A DNA stretch of 64,000 nucleotides from Streptomyces sp. NBC_01431 (GTDB taxonomy: Bacteria > Actinomycetota > Actinomycetes > Streptomycetales > Streptomycetaceae). Location of the stretch: NCBI RefSeq assembly GCF_036231355.1, contig NZ_CP109496.1, forward strand, positions 310,001-374,000, given 5' to 3'. The notes under the pieces are model-generated. The model made no database searches, was not told where the DNA came from, and was given only the letters and a program-made list of their open reading frames with translations. Numbering within the stretch: the stretch's first letter is position 1; every line of letters starts with the position of its first letter. Below are positions 26,438 to 34,802 of the stretch, in pieces. The position numbers and the translations under genes are program-made.

Positions 26438-26790
26438 TCACCCGTCGGCCCCAGTCGCGGCGCCGGCGAGCAGTGGTCCCAGGAAGGCACCGGCGTTCAG
26501 CGCCACGGTGGCGAACGCCCCGTTCAGGGACGGGGCATCGGCCGCGACATGCATGACACGGTTGACGAGGGTCGATCCAATTCCGAACGACAGGCCGCCC
26601 TGGACAACCGCGACGATGAACAGCGGCGCTGTCTGCGTGCTGGTCATGGCCAGTACCGCCCACCCGGCAGGCAAAGCCCACATCGCGAGGACCATGCCTT
26701 GCCGGAGCTGACCGTCGGCCATAAGACCGGCTGCATTCACTCCGATAAAGGCACCGACTCCGAACGCGGCGAGCAGTCCACGTGGCCTTC
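26438..26790 (-). pseudogene. MFS transporter C-terminal fragment
   Basis: The minus strand reads GLLAAFGVGAFIGVNAAGLM, then MVLAMWALPAGWAVLAMTST, PLFIVAVVQGGLSFGIGSTL and GAFATVALNAGAFLGPLLAG. These are the last membrane segments of a drug-efflux-type major facilitator; the conserved NRVMHVAADAPSLNGA stretch supports this. The N-terminal eight or so helices are missing and the frame abuts unrelated sequence at about 26785. Confidence 0.6.
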
Positions 26791-26805
26791 GACTACGCCC
26801 GCGTT

Positions 26806-27021
26806 TCAGGGCAGTGCGAGGTCGGCGATGACCGCGGCGCGATCTCGGTCGATGCCGGCGGCGAGGGTATGGAGGCCCTGGGTCTCGACGCCGTCGATCT
26901 GCAGCCGGATACCCTCCGCCTCGGAGTATGCGAACACGTCCGCCAGAGTGTGCAGCCGGATATCAGAGCGGTCGGGCACGGCGAAGCCGCGCGCCGCCGG
27001 CAGCGGGCGACCGATCACCAA
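26806..27021 (-). pseudogene. Transposase fragment (IS5-type, DDE_Tnp_4-like)
   Basis: The frame SDIRLHTLADVFAYSEAEGI then RLQIDGVETQ matches the section just before the first catalytic Asp region (IDGTEVQ) of a common streptomycete transposase. After VETQ the sequence diverges and stops. A short relic. Confidence 0.45.
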
Positions 27022-27108
27022 TGGGTGTCGTTGGTTCTGCGGAACTGTCTGAGCTGGGCACCTCGCTGCGGAAGAGCTACCGCAGCCAGCACAGCACCGG
27101 CCCGAGCA

Positions 27109-27639
27109 TCAGGGCCTCAGCAGTCCGCCCACCCACCAGTCGTGCGGCTTGCCATCGTTGGCAATGCCGCGATTGCGCAGTGTCCCTTCTACCGTGAAGC
27201 CGAGTTTCTCGGCGACCGCACGTGAGCCGGTGTTCCCGGCCATGGCCCACCACTCGATGCGGTGCACGTCGAGCGTGGCCCAGCCCCAGTCGCACAGGGC
27301 CCGAGCGGCCTCCACCGAAAAGCCCTGGCCGCGCTGCTCGTTGACCGCCCAGTAACCGAGTTCCCAGACGCCGCGGCTGAGGAGGGTCAGGCAGTACGAG
27401 CCGACCAGGGCACCGGTGTCCTTGCGGAACGCGCCGAGGGTGCAGTCCCTGTCCTCGGCCCACTGCGCGGGCAGCTTCTCGCCGACGAGCTTCTCCGCGT
27501 CCGCACGCCGGTACGGCACCGGCACCGGGGTGTAGAACTGGATGTCCTCGTCCTGGCAGGCTTCGTACACCGCATCCACGTCAGCAGCTGTGAAGGCCCG
27601 CAGCACCAAACGGTCGGTCTCAAGAGTCACCGGATCCAT
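27109..27639 (-). CDS. GNAT-family N-acetyltransferase (RimJ/RimL-type)
   Basis: A 176-residue acetyltransferase. LETDRLVLRAFTAADVDAVY is the family start; the acetyl-CoA site is ELGYWAVNEQRGQGFSVEAA, followed by VHRIEWWAMAGNTGSRAVAE and KLGFTVEGTLRNRGIANDGK. It acetylates an amino group of a protein N-terminus or small molecule, which the sequence cannot specify. It is complete with a natural stop. A doubtful hypothetical gene overlaps its start by 20 bases upstream on the same strand. Confidence 0.9.
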   Translation of the reverse strand: MDPVTLETDRLVLRAFTAADVDAVYEACQDEDIQFYTPVPVPYRRADAEKLVGEKLPAQWAEDRDCTLGAFRKDTGALVGSYCLTLLSRGVWELGYWAVNEQRGQGFSVEAARALCDWGWATLDVHRIEWWAMAGNTGSRAVAEKLGFTVEGTLRNRGIANDGKPHDWWVGGLLRP

Positions 27640-28141
27640 TGCGGAAGTATGAACACCATCGGCAATCGGCGACCAGCGAATTTCCGCCTACCGCCGCACC
27701 ACTGGGCCCTCGGCCGGCCCAGTGGCCGTCGCAACACCCTGTTCCCGAGAGGGAGTTACGCCTACACCCATCACCAATCGCGGGCGAAGCCGTTGGCTTC
27801 ACCTCTGCCACGTGAGTGGCGGACATGGTCTGCGCGTGGTGGTCGGCCACGCCGTCTCGCAGTCCGTCACGAATCGAGTTGTGGAAGGCGCGGAGGGCCC
27901 GCAAGTAGGTCAAAGCCGCCTTGAGGACCACAATGGGAGCGCAGAGCTCGAGCTGGTGCCGTATCTGATGGCAGCGCGCGAAGACCACGTTGGCGGAGTT
28001 GAAGTAGGAGCCGTGCTCATCGTCCGGCTCGTCATCGCCGCCGAAAGGGCTCCAGAAGGTGAGCAGCAGGTCCGGCGCGACGCATGACGCGGGGTCCTCG
28101 TCGTCAGCGGCGATGGCCGTGACGTTGGGGATCTGGGTCAC
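27620..28141 (-). CDS. Hypothetical protein, possibly frameshifted
   Basis: The first 110 residues look protein-like: TQIPNVTAIAADDEDPASCV, DLLLTFWSPFGGDDEPDDEH, SYFNSANVVFARCHQIRHQL and LRALRAFHNSIRDGLRDGVA. The last 50 residues are rich in Gly, Cys and Arg and look like an unintended frame. Another frame just upstream (PAALCLRRVLKVEANLPGRD) may be the true N-terminus before a shift. No family is recognised. It overlaps the acetyltransferase start by 20 bases. Confidence 0.35.
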   Translation of the reverse strand: MTQIPNVTAIAADDEDPASCVAPDLLLTFWSPFGGDDEPDDEHGSYFNSANVVFARCHQIRHQLELCAPIVVLKAALTYLRALRAFHNSIRDGLRDGVADHHAQTMSATHVAEVKPTASPAIGDGCRRNSLSGTGCCDGHWAGRGPSGAAVGGNSLVADCRWCSYFRNGSGDS

Positions 28142-28740
28142 GACCCGGCAGGTTGGCCTCGACCTTCAGCACGCGCCGAAGGCACAGCGCGGCCGGCGCA
28201 CTGCCATCGGTGGAGTTCGGACGGATCATCAGCGAGAAGCGTGCTGAGGCCCGTTCACGGCTCAAGCCGCATCGACGAAGACTCCACGCTCCCAGGGGAT
28301 TGCCAGATCGCCTTGCCTCGCCACGGCGTCGACGCCCTCTTCGAGGACCCGCACGGAGGCGAGGAATGCGCGGTGGACCCGGCGGCCGCCATCGGCCTCG
28401 ATTCGTAGGTGATCGGAGCGTCGGCACGACCGCCGTCGCCGCACCGCGTTCGGCGAGTCGCCGGCCCGGCCCAGTGGCTCGAATTAGGCTCATCACCGTA
28501 GGTGTAGTGGTTCCTGACCTCCGAGGAGCCCACAAAAACAACGCCGGACGGACAGAAAACCTTCATATGAGAGTTCGATGAAGAGCCCCTACTCGGCGTA
28601 ATCTCGCCGGCGGCGTCCGTTAGCCTCGGCAGAGGATCGACGCCAACGCGGTCAAACGTTCGATGTGCGTCCTGCCCCTTGGCTGCGGCACCACGAGTTC
28701 CGCGCCATCTCCCGAGTCGCAGACCAGCAAGAAAAGACTG
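28142..28740. other. Region upstream of the pls-like gene
   Basis: About 600 bases. A plus-strand frame around 28261-28410 reads RIDEDSTLPGDCQIALPRHG and EDPHGGEECAVDPAAAIGLD and may be a protein fragment I cannot name. The rest should contain the promoter of the synthetase gene; no clear -10/-35 could be assigned. Confidence 0.35.
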
Positions 28741-31700
28741 ATGGACGTCATCGAGAACCGTGGTTTGGCCGCTGGCGCGATCTGGCCCGTCGCTTCCGCT
28801 CCTCCCGTCCGGACCCTGCTCGACATCCTGGTGACCTCCGCCGAGGCGTACCCGCATGCCCCCGCCCTGGACGCGGGCGGCACCGTGCTCGACTACCGGA
28901 CGCTGATGCACGAGGTGAACGAGTTCGCCACGCGGCTCGCGGCGTACGGGGTCGGCAACGGCGACCGGGTCGGCGTCCGGGTGCCGTCGGGCACCTCGGA
29001 CCTGTACGTCGCCATCCTGGCCGTGCTGCGGGTCGGCGCCGCGTACGTGCCGGTGGACGCCGACGACCCCGACGAGCGGGCCGCGATGATCTGGGAGGAC
29101 GCGCAGGTCTGCGTGGTGCTCGGCGCCGGCCGGAGCATCACGCCGAGCCCGACCGTGCGCCCCGGCGGGCGGCCTTCCTGGCCTGCCCCGGACGACGACT
29201 GCTGGATCATCTTCACCTCCGGCACCACCGGACGGCCCAAGGGCGTCGCGGTCAGCCATCGCGGCGCCGCGGCCTTCGTGGACGCCGAGGCCCGGATATT
29301 CCTCCAGGGCGCCCCGGTCGGACCGGGCGACCGGGTGCTGGCCGGCCTGTCCGTCGCCTTCGACGCCTCCTGCGAGGAGATGTGGCTGGCCTGGCGGCAC
29401 GCCGCCTGCCTGGTGCCCGCGCCGCGATCGCTGGTCAAGACCGGCACCGACCTCGGCCCCTGGCTGGTCGAGCGCGGGATCACCGTGATCTCCACCGTGC
29501 CCACCCTGCTCGCGCTGTGGCCGGTGGAGTGCCTGGAGCGGGTCCGCCTGGTCATCGTCGGCGGCGAGTCCTGCCCGCCCGACCTGGTGGAACGTATTGC
29601 CTCGCCGCATCGCGAGTTCTGGAACACCTACGGCCCGACCGAGACCACCGTCGTCGCCACCGCCGCCCAGATGTTCCCGGGCCAGCCGGTCCGCATCGGC
29701 GCCCCGCTGGACGGCTGGGAGATCGCCGTCATGGACGAGCAGGGCCACCCGGTGGCCTGGGGCGGCACCGGCGAGCTGGTGATCGGCGGCGTCGGCACCG
29801 CCCGCTACCTGGACCCGGCCAAGGACGCCGAGAAGTACGGCAGCAACCCCTATCTGCACAGCCCGCGCATCTACCGCAGCGGCGACCTGGTCCGCGCAGA
29901 GCCCGACGGCCTGATCTTCGTCGGCCGCGCCGACGAGCAGGTCAAGCTGTCCGGCCGCCGGATCGAACTCGGCGAGGTGGACGCGGCGCTCCAGGCTCTG
30001 CCGGGCGTACGTGCCGCCGCCGCAGCCGTCCGCAAGACTCCGGCCGGCGGCGAGCTGCTGGTCGGCTACCTGGTGCTGCACCCAGGCGCGCCGTTCGACC
30101 CCCCCGCCGCCCGCGCCTTGCTGCTGGAGCGGCTGCCGCAGGCGCTGGTCCCGGTGCTGGCCACCGTAGACGGGCTGCCGACCAAGACCTCCGGCAAGGT
30201 CGACCGCAACGCGCTGCCCTGGCCGCTGGCCACCTCCGGCCCGGACCCCTCCGCGGCGGGCCCGCGCCCGACGGGCACGGCCGGCTGGCTGGCCGAGCAG
30301 TGGGAGGCCCTGCTCGGCATTCCGGTCGGCGCCGACGGCGACTTCTTCGCGCTCGGCGGCACCAGCCTGGCCGCCGCCAAGCTGGTCTCGGTGCTGCGCA
30401 CCCGCTGCCCTGGCATCTCCGTCGCGGATGTCTACGCCCACCCCGGGCTGCTCGGCCTCGCCGCCAAGCTGGACGACCTCAGCGGACCGACCCGGCAGGA
30501 AAGAAGGGTGCGTCCGACCCCGCGCCGGGTTGGCGTGATCCAGTTCCTGGTTCTCGCCGTCCTCTACACGATCAGCAGCCTGCGCTGGGTGATCGGCCTT
30601 GCGGCCCTGGACAACCTGACCTTCGGCACCCTGCGCTGGGCGCCGCACACGTCCTGGTGGGTGATCCTGGCCGGCTGGTTCCTGCTGTCCAGTGCCCCCG
30701 CCCGCTTGGTGATCGGCGCCGGCGCGGCCCGGACGCTGACGGCCGGCATGAAGCCGGGCAGCTACCCGCGCGGCGGCTCGGTGCACCTGCGGATCTGGAC
30801 CGCCGAGCGGGTGGTCACGATGTTCAACGTCGCCTCCCTGATGGGTACTCCCTGGGCCGGACGCTACGCCCGGGTGCTCGGCTGCCGGGTCGGCAAGAAC
30901 GTCGACTTGCACTCGATGCCCTCGGTGACCGGCCTGGTCAAGCTCGGCGCCGGCTGCTCGATCGAGCCGGAGGTCGACATCACCGGATACTGGCTGGACG
31001 GCGACATCCTGCACCTCGGCGCGCTGGAGGTCGGCCCGGAGTCCCGGGTCGGCACCCGCTCCACGCTGCTGCCGGGCGCCAAGGTGGGCGCCTGGGCCGA
31101 GGTCGCCCCGGGCAGCTCGGTGCTCGACCCGGTCGCCGACGGCGAATACTGGCACGGCTCCCCCGCCCGGCCGTCGGGCCGCCCCGCGAACGGCTGGCCC
31201 GCGCCGGACCACCGACGCTCCCGCTTCTGGGACCTGATGTACGGCGCCGCGCTGCTCGGCCTCGGCCTGCTGCCGCTGATCGCCGCTGTGCCGTCGCTCC
31301 TGCTGCTGTACCCGCTGATCGACACCGACAAGACGCTCATCCCCGCGATCGTCCAGATGATCGTGGCCACGCCGCTTCTGGTGCTGGTCTCGTTGGCCAC
31401 CTACTCGCTGCTGCTGATCCTGGTGGTCCGGCTGTTCAGCGTGCCGATCAAGCCCGGCTACCACCCGGCGCACGGCAAGGTCGCCTGGTGCACCTGGATC
31501 GTCTCCAGCCTGATGAACGGCGCGCGCGGCACCCTCTTCCCGTACTACGCCAGCCTGTTCACCCCGGTCTGGCTGCGCCTGCTGGGCGCAAAGGTCGGCC
31601 GCCGGGTGGAAGCGTCCACCGTGCTGACCATCCCCAAGCTGATGCGGGTGGACGACGGCGCCTTCCTCGCCGACGACACCCTGATCGCGCCGTACGAGGT

Positions 31701-32703
31701 GCGGGGCGGGTGGCTGCGGATCGGCGCCTCCCGGGTCGGCCGCCGGTCCTTCGTCGGCAACTCCGGCATCGTCGGACCGGGCCGCGAACTGCCCGACAAC
31801 GCCCTGGTCGGTGTGCTCGCAGACGCCCCCGAGCGGTCCGAGCCCGGCTCGTCCTGGCTCGGCCGGCCCGCCATCGCGCTCCCCCGGGTCGCCGACGGCG
31901 GCGACCCGAGCCGTACCTACGACCCGCTCCCCCGGCTGATGCTGGCCCGTGCCGTGGTCGAGCTGTGCCGCTTCCTGCCAATCGTCTGCACCGCGCTACT
32001 CGGCGATGTCGCCTTCGGCGCGCTGCAGGACGTGGTGGACCGTTTCGGCTTGACGGCCGCGGTGGCCGTCGGCGGGCTGATCCTCATCGGGCTCGGCGTG
32101 GTCGCCTGCGCGATGACAACGCTGGCCAAGTGGCTGCTGGTGGGCCGGTTCAAGGTGGCCGAGCACCCGCTGTGGTCCAGCTTCGTGTGGCGCAACGAGC
32201 TGTACGACGTCTTCGTCGAGGAAGTCGCGATGCCCTGGCTCGGCAGCACACTGATCGGCACACCGTTCCTGAACATCTGGCTGCGCAGCCTGGGCGTGAA
32301 GATTGGCCGCGGCGTATGGTGCGAGACGCACTGGCTGCCGGAGACCGACCTGATAACGCTGGGGGACGGCGTGAGCGTGAACCGGGGCACGGTGCTGCAG
32401 ACCCACCTGTTCCACGACCGCGTGATGCGGCTGGACACCGTCCACCTGCAGGAGGGTGCCACCCTCGGCCCGCACTCGATCGCGCTGCCCGGCTCCCTCC
32501 TCGGGACGGCCGCCACGGTCGGCGCCCATTCCCTGGTGATGCGCGGCGAGGAACTCCCGGGCGGCACCCACTGGCTGGGCAACCCTGTCGCCGCCTGGCC
32601 CTCCGGCAGCCCGCAGGTCCAGGCCCAGCACCGGCACTCGGCGGGCCGCCACCGCAGCCGCCGCCAGGGCCGGGCGTCAGCCCGCCAGCGGGTCGGTGTG
32701 TAG
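28741..32703 (+). CDS. pls: Pls/PosA-family NRPS, probable epsilon-poly-L-lysine synthase
   Basis: A 1320-residue membrane-bound single-module synthetase, equal in length to known Pls. Adenylation domain (about 20-510): FTSGTTGRPKGVAVSH, NTYGPTETTVVAT, YRSGDLV, VKLSGRRIELGEVD and TKTSGKVDRNALP. Carrier domain (about 535-600): DFFALGGTSLAAAKLVS with the phosphopantetheine Ser. Then six membrane segments (about 610-635, 645-670, 855-880, 890-925, 1090-1115, 1125-1150), interleaved with three soluble domains that carry hexapeptide-type repeats and no HHxxxDG condensation motif. The pocket code by alignment to GrsA reads D-A-E-S-I-G-T-V-V, close to lysine codes as I recall them. It activates an amino acid and extends a homopolymer at the membrane. 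The start at 28741 fits family length. Confidence 0.9.
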   Translation: MDVIENRGLAAGAIWPVASAPPVRTLLDILVTSAEAYPHAPALDAGGTVLDYRTLMHEVNEFATRLAAYGVGNGDRVGVRVPSGTSDLYVAILAVLRVGAAYVPVDADDPDERAAMIWEDAQVCVVLGAGRSITPSPTVRPGGRPSWPAPDDDCWIIFTSGTTGRPKGVAVSHRGAAAFVDAEARIFLQGAPVGPGDRVLAGLSVAFDASCEEMWLAWRHAACLVPAPRSLVKTGTDLGPWLVERGITVISTVPTLLALWPVECLERVRLVIVGGESCPPDLVERIASPHREFWNTYGPTETTVVATAAQMFPGQPVRIGAPLDGWEIAVMDEQGHPVAWGGTGELVIGGVGTARYLDPAKDAEKYGSNPYLHSPRIYRSGDLVRAEPDGLIFVGRADEQVKLSGRRIELGEVDAALQALPGVRAAAAAVRKTPAGGELLVGYLVLHPGAPFDPPAARALLLERLPQALVPVLATVDGLPTKTSGKVDRNALPWPLATSGPDPSAAGPRPTGTAGWLAEQWEALLGIPVGADGDFFALGGTSLAAAKLVSVLRTRCPGISVADVYAHPGLLGLAAKLDDLSGPTRQERRVRPTPRRVGVIQFLVLAVLYTISSLRWVIGLAALDNLTFGTLRWAPHTSWWVILAGWFLLSSAPARLVIGAGAARTLTAGMKPGSYPRGGSVHLRIWTAERVVTMFNVASLMGTPWAGRYARVLGCRVGKNVDLHSMPSVTGLVKLGAGCSIEPEVDITGYWLDGDILHLGALEVGPESRVGTRSTLLPGAKVGAWAEVAPGSSVLDPVADGEYWHGSPARPSGRPANGWPAPDHRRSRFWDLMYGAALLGLGLLPLIAAVPSLLLLYPLIDTDKTLIPAIVQMIVATPLLVLVSLATYSLLLILVVRLFSVPIKPGYHPAHGKVAWCTWIVSSLMNGARGTLFPYYASLFTPVWLRLLGAKVGRRVEASTVLTIPKLMRVDDGAFLADDTLIAPYEVRGGWLRIGASRVGRRSFVGNSGIVGPGRELPDNALVGVLADAPERSEPGSSWLGRPAIALPRVADGGDPSRTYDPLPRLMLARAVVELCRFLPIVCTALLGDVAFGALQDVVDRFGLTAAVAVGGLILIGLGVVACAMTTLAKWLLVGRFKVAEHPLWSSFVWRNELYDVFVEEVAMPWLGSTLIGTPFLNIWLRSLGVKIGRGVWCETHWLPETDLITLGDGVSVNRGTVLQTHLFHDRVMRLDTVHLQEGATLGPHSIALPGSLLGTAATVGAHSLVMRGEELPGGTHWLGNPVAAWPSGSPQVQAQHRHSAGRHRSRRQGRASARQRVGV

Positions 32704-32739
32704 GGAGAGCGAACAGCGGCGCGCGCGGACGCTCGGTCA

Positions 32740-33078
32740 GCAGTGCCGTTGCTGCGTCGCAGTTTCATCCCGTTGGCCCGGCGGCTCAGGTGAGTAGTTG
32801 GGCGGCTTTGACGGAGCGTCGGCAGAAGACGCGGTGTCGGTCGCGGTGGCGCGTGAGGAGTCCGGCTCGGCCTTCAAGACGTTCGCCAGAGAGGTGCCCG
32901 GCACGTACTGCATACGATCACCGGCTTGCCGTCGCGCTCGACGCGGTCGTACACCGCCACGATGCGCCTGTTCGTCCAGCCCGTACTTGCCACCGGCTAT
33001 GTCCCCGATTGCCACACCGGGCAGGACAAGCGGAAAGTGACGCGCAGTCAGGGCTAGCGGGGAGACTACCTCGTTCAT
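32740..33078 (-). pseudogene. Degenerate gene, possible protein kinase fragment
   Basis: From the ATG at 33078 the frame reads HFPLVLPGVAIGDIAGGKYG. One base later a second frame gives IVAVYDRVERDGKPVIV, and after another one-base change the first frame returns with MQYVPGTSLANVLKAEPDSS. Put together, IVAVYDRVE...VIVMQYVPGTSL looks like strands 4-5 and the hinge of an actinobacterial Ser/Thr kinase. The rest of the kinase is absent, and the tail is low-complexity Ser/Thr/Pro. It lies just after the pls gene on the opposite strand. Confidence 0.35.
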
Positions 33079-33182
33079 CACGGGAGTCCAGGTCTCGATG
33101 GGGTGATGACGGGACTCGACTCGTACACGCCTCCTGCCGCAGCGCCTGAAGTTGACAGCACTTCCGGGAGCCCCCGGCGTCC

Positions 33183-34103
33183 TTACCGGGGACCGCAGGC
33201 AGAGGGCGTTGGCGCGGGGCACTCGTCGGAGACGGGAGGGGCAGGTGGCCGGCTGCTGCCGCGTCGGCTCGCGCGTGCGGGCCGGCCAAGGACAACTCCC
33301 GTCAGGACCAGGCCCAGTCCGCACAGCTGTTGGGCGGTCAGAACCTCTGCGGCGAGTGCTGTGCCGAGCAGCACGCCCGTGACGGGGTTGAGCAGTCCGA
33401 TCAGACCCACTGTGCCCGCGGGCAGGTGCCGCAGCCCCGTGAACCAGGCGGCGAAGGCCAGCGCGGTGGCGACCAGGGCGACGTAGACGAACGCGGTCAG
33501 CGCCGACGCGGAGAGCGCGGGCGGAGGGCCCTCCATGGCGGCGGCGGCCGGGAGCAGGAACAGACCTCCGGCAGTGAGTTGCCAGGCGGTCGAGGCGAGC
33601 ACGTCAGCGTCGGAGCTCCATCGTTTGGCCAGGATGTGGCCGAAGGACGACACCAGCATGGCGGCGGCAGAAGCGAGGATTCCCGGCACGCTCACCCCGT
33701 CCGCTCCCGTGAGCAGCATGAGACACACTCCTGCGACCCCGATCGCGGCACCGGCCAGGTGGGCGGCCCGGGGCCGCTCGGACACGACGGGCCAGGCGAT
33801 GAGCATCATCGTCAGCGGGGACACCGCCATGACGGTCGAGGCGATGCTCGTGGGGAGCAGCTGAGACGCAACGTAGACGAGCACGAAGAACACACCCACA
33901 TTGAGCAGCCCGAGCACCGCCGATCGCCACCACCACGCGCCACGCGGCCGTTGCCTGCACAGAGCCAGCAGGACGAGGCCGGCGGGCAGCGCCCGCAGAG
34001 CAGCTCCGTACAGCGGGCTTCCCGCGGGGAGGAACTCGTGCGTGACGAAGTAGTTGGTCCCCCATGCCACCGGCGCGACCGCGGTCAGCACCACCCAACG
34101 CAT
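33183..34103 (-). CDS. EamA/DMT-superfamily transporter
   Basis: A 306-residue inner-membrane protein with ten hydrophobic segments in two EamA halves. The first half begins RWVVLTAVAPVAWGTNYFVT and includes FFVLVYVASQLLPTSIASTV and LAGAAIGVAGVCLMLLTGAD; the second includes AFVYVALVATALAFAAWFTG and LIGLLNPVTGVLLGTALAAE. The family exports amino acids, drugs or metabolites. The start at 34103 has GGAAG upstream, inside the operator palindrome. It is divergent from a MarR gene with only 43 bases between, so MarR repression of this exporter is very likely. Confidence 0.88.
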   Translation of the reverse strand: MRWVVLTAVAPVAWGTNYFVTHEFLPAGSPLYGAALRALPAGLVLLALCRQRPRGAWWWRSAVLGLLNVGVFFVLVYVASQLLPTSIASTVMAVSPLTMMLIAWPVVSERPRAAHLAGAAIGVAGVCLMLLTGADGVSVPGILASAAAMLVSSFGHILAKRWSSDADVLASTAWQLTAGGLFLLPAAAAMEGPPPALSASALTAFVYVALVATALAFAAWFTGLRHLPAGTVGLIGLLNPVTGVLLGTALAAEVLTAQQLCGLGLVLTGVVLGRPARASRRGSSRPPAPPVSDECPAPTPSACGPR

Positions 34104-34105
34104 AT

Positions 34106-34162
34106 TAGCTTCCATGGAAGACAATATAGCTTCTCGGGAAGCTATCATGGGCTCCATGGAAG
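34106..34162. promoter_or_regulatory. Operator cluster between EamA and MarR genes
   Basis: Three related palindromes: CTTCCATGGAAG (34109-34120, perfect), ATAGCTTC-TCGG-GAAGCTAT (34126-34145, 8-base arms) and the partial CTCCATGGAAG (34152-34162). The GGAAG half-sites of the first two also serve as Shine-Dalgarno sequences of the two divergent genes. Confidence 0.75.
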
Positions 34163-34692
34163 ACTGGGAACCGTTGGACCGCGTGGCCCGCATCCAGACC
34201 GACTGGCGCCGCGAACGGCCTGACGTCGACGTCTCCCCCCAGGGAGTGATCGGCCGACTGCACCGCCTGGCGGACCAGCTCACCGAGGAACTCTGCCTCG
34301 TCTACCGCCGCTACGGCCTGAGCGAGGGAGAGTTCGACGTCCTGTGCGCGCTGCGCCGCGCGGGCGATCCCTACGAACGGGCACCCGGCGAACTCGCCGC
34401 GCACACCATGGTCACGACAGGCGCGATGACGAAGAGGATCGACCGCCTGGAGCAGGCCGGACTCGTCACTCGCCGCCGCTCCGACAACGACCAACGCGGC
34501 CGGATCGTCGCCCTCACCCGCCCCGGACGTGAACTGATCGACCGGGCGTTCACCGACCACATGCGCAATGAACGCTACCTACTGGATCTGCTGACTCCCG
34601 CTGAGGCCGAGACGCTCGAATCACTCCTCACGGCCTGGCTCTCACGCATGGACAGCAGCCGGGGACAGGATGTGAACCCCCGCGAGCTCTGA
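34147..34692 (+). CDS. MarR-family transcriptional regulator
   Basis: A 181-residue winged-helix regulator. It has RLADQLTEELCLVYRRYGLS and EFDVLCALRRAGDPYERAPG, the recognition helix MVTTGAMTKRIDRLEQAGLV and the wing TRRRSDNDQRGRIVALTRPG. The start at 34147 is preferred because GGGAAG is seven bases upstream; ATGs at 34114 and 34156 are alternatives. It is divergent from the EamA exporter, and the palindromes in the 43-base spacer overlap both promoters and ribosome binding sites, so it should repress both genes. Confidence 0.9.
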   Translation: MGSMEDWEPLDRVARIQTDWRRERPDVDVSPQGVIGRLHRLADQLTEELCLVYRRYGLSEGEFDVLCALRRAGDPYERAPGELAAHTMVTTGAMTKRIDRLEQAGLVTRRRSDNDQRGRIVALTRPGRELIDRAFTDHMRNERYLLDLLTPAEAETLESLLTAWLSRMDSSRGQDVNPREL

Positions 34693-34802
34693 GTTACGAG
34701 CCCGGCGAGCTACCGGGCTGCTCCACCCGGCGCGGGTAGTTTCGCCCTCCGGTTATGGCGCGCCGCTCAGCCAGGGCGCCCTGTCGTGCTGGTGGTCCGG
34801 GG

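Noticed and set aside
28255..31473. A very long open frame (over 1000 codons) on the minus strand opposite the synthetase gene
   Set aside because: It is antisense to a gene with clear NRPS motifs; its composition (His, Gln, Arg, Gly, Ala-rich, no domain) is the usual shadow of high-GC coding DNA.
28665..33149. A still longer frame in a second plus-strand register over the synthetase
   Set aside because: Arg- and Pro-dominated translation without motifs; a frame shadow of the synthetase.
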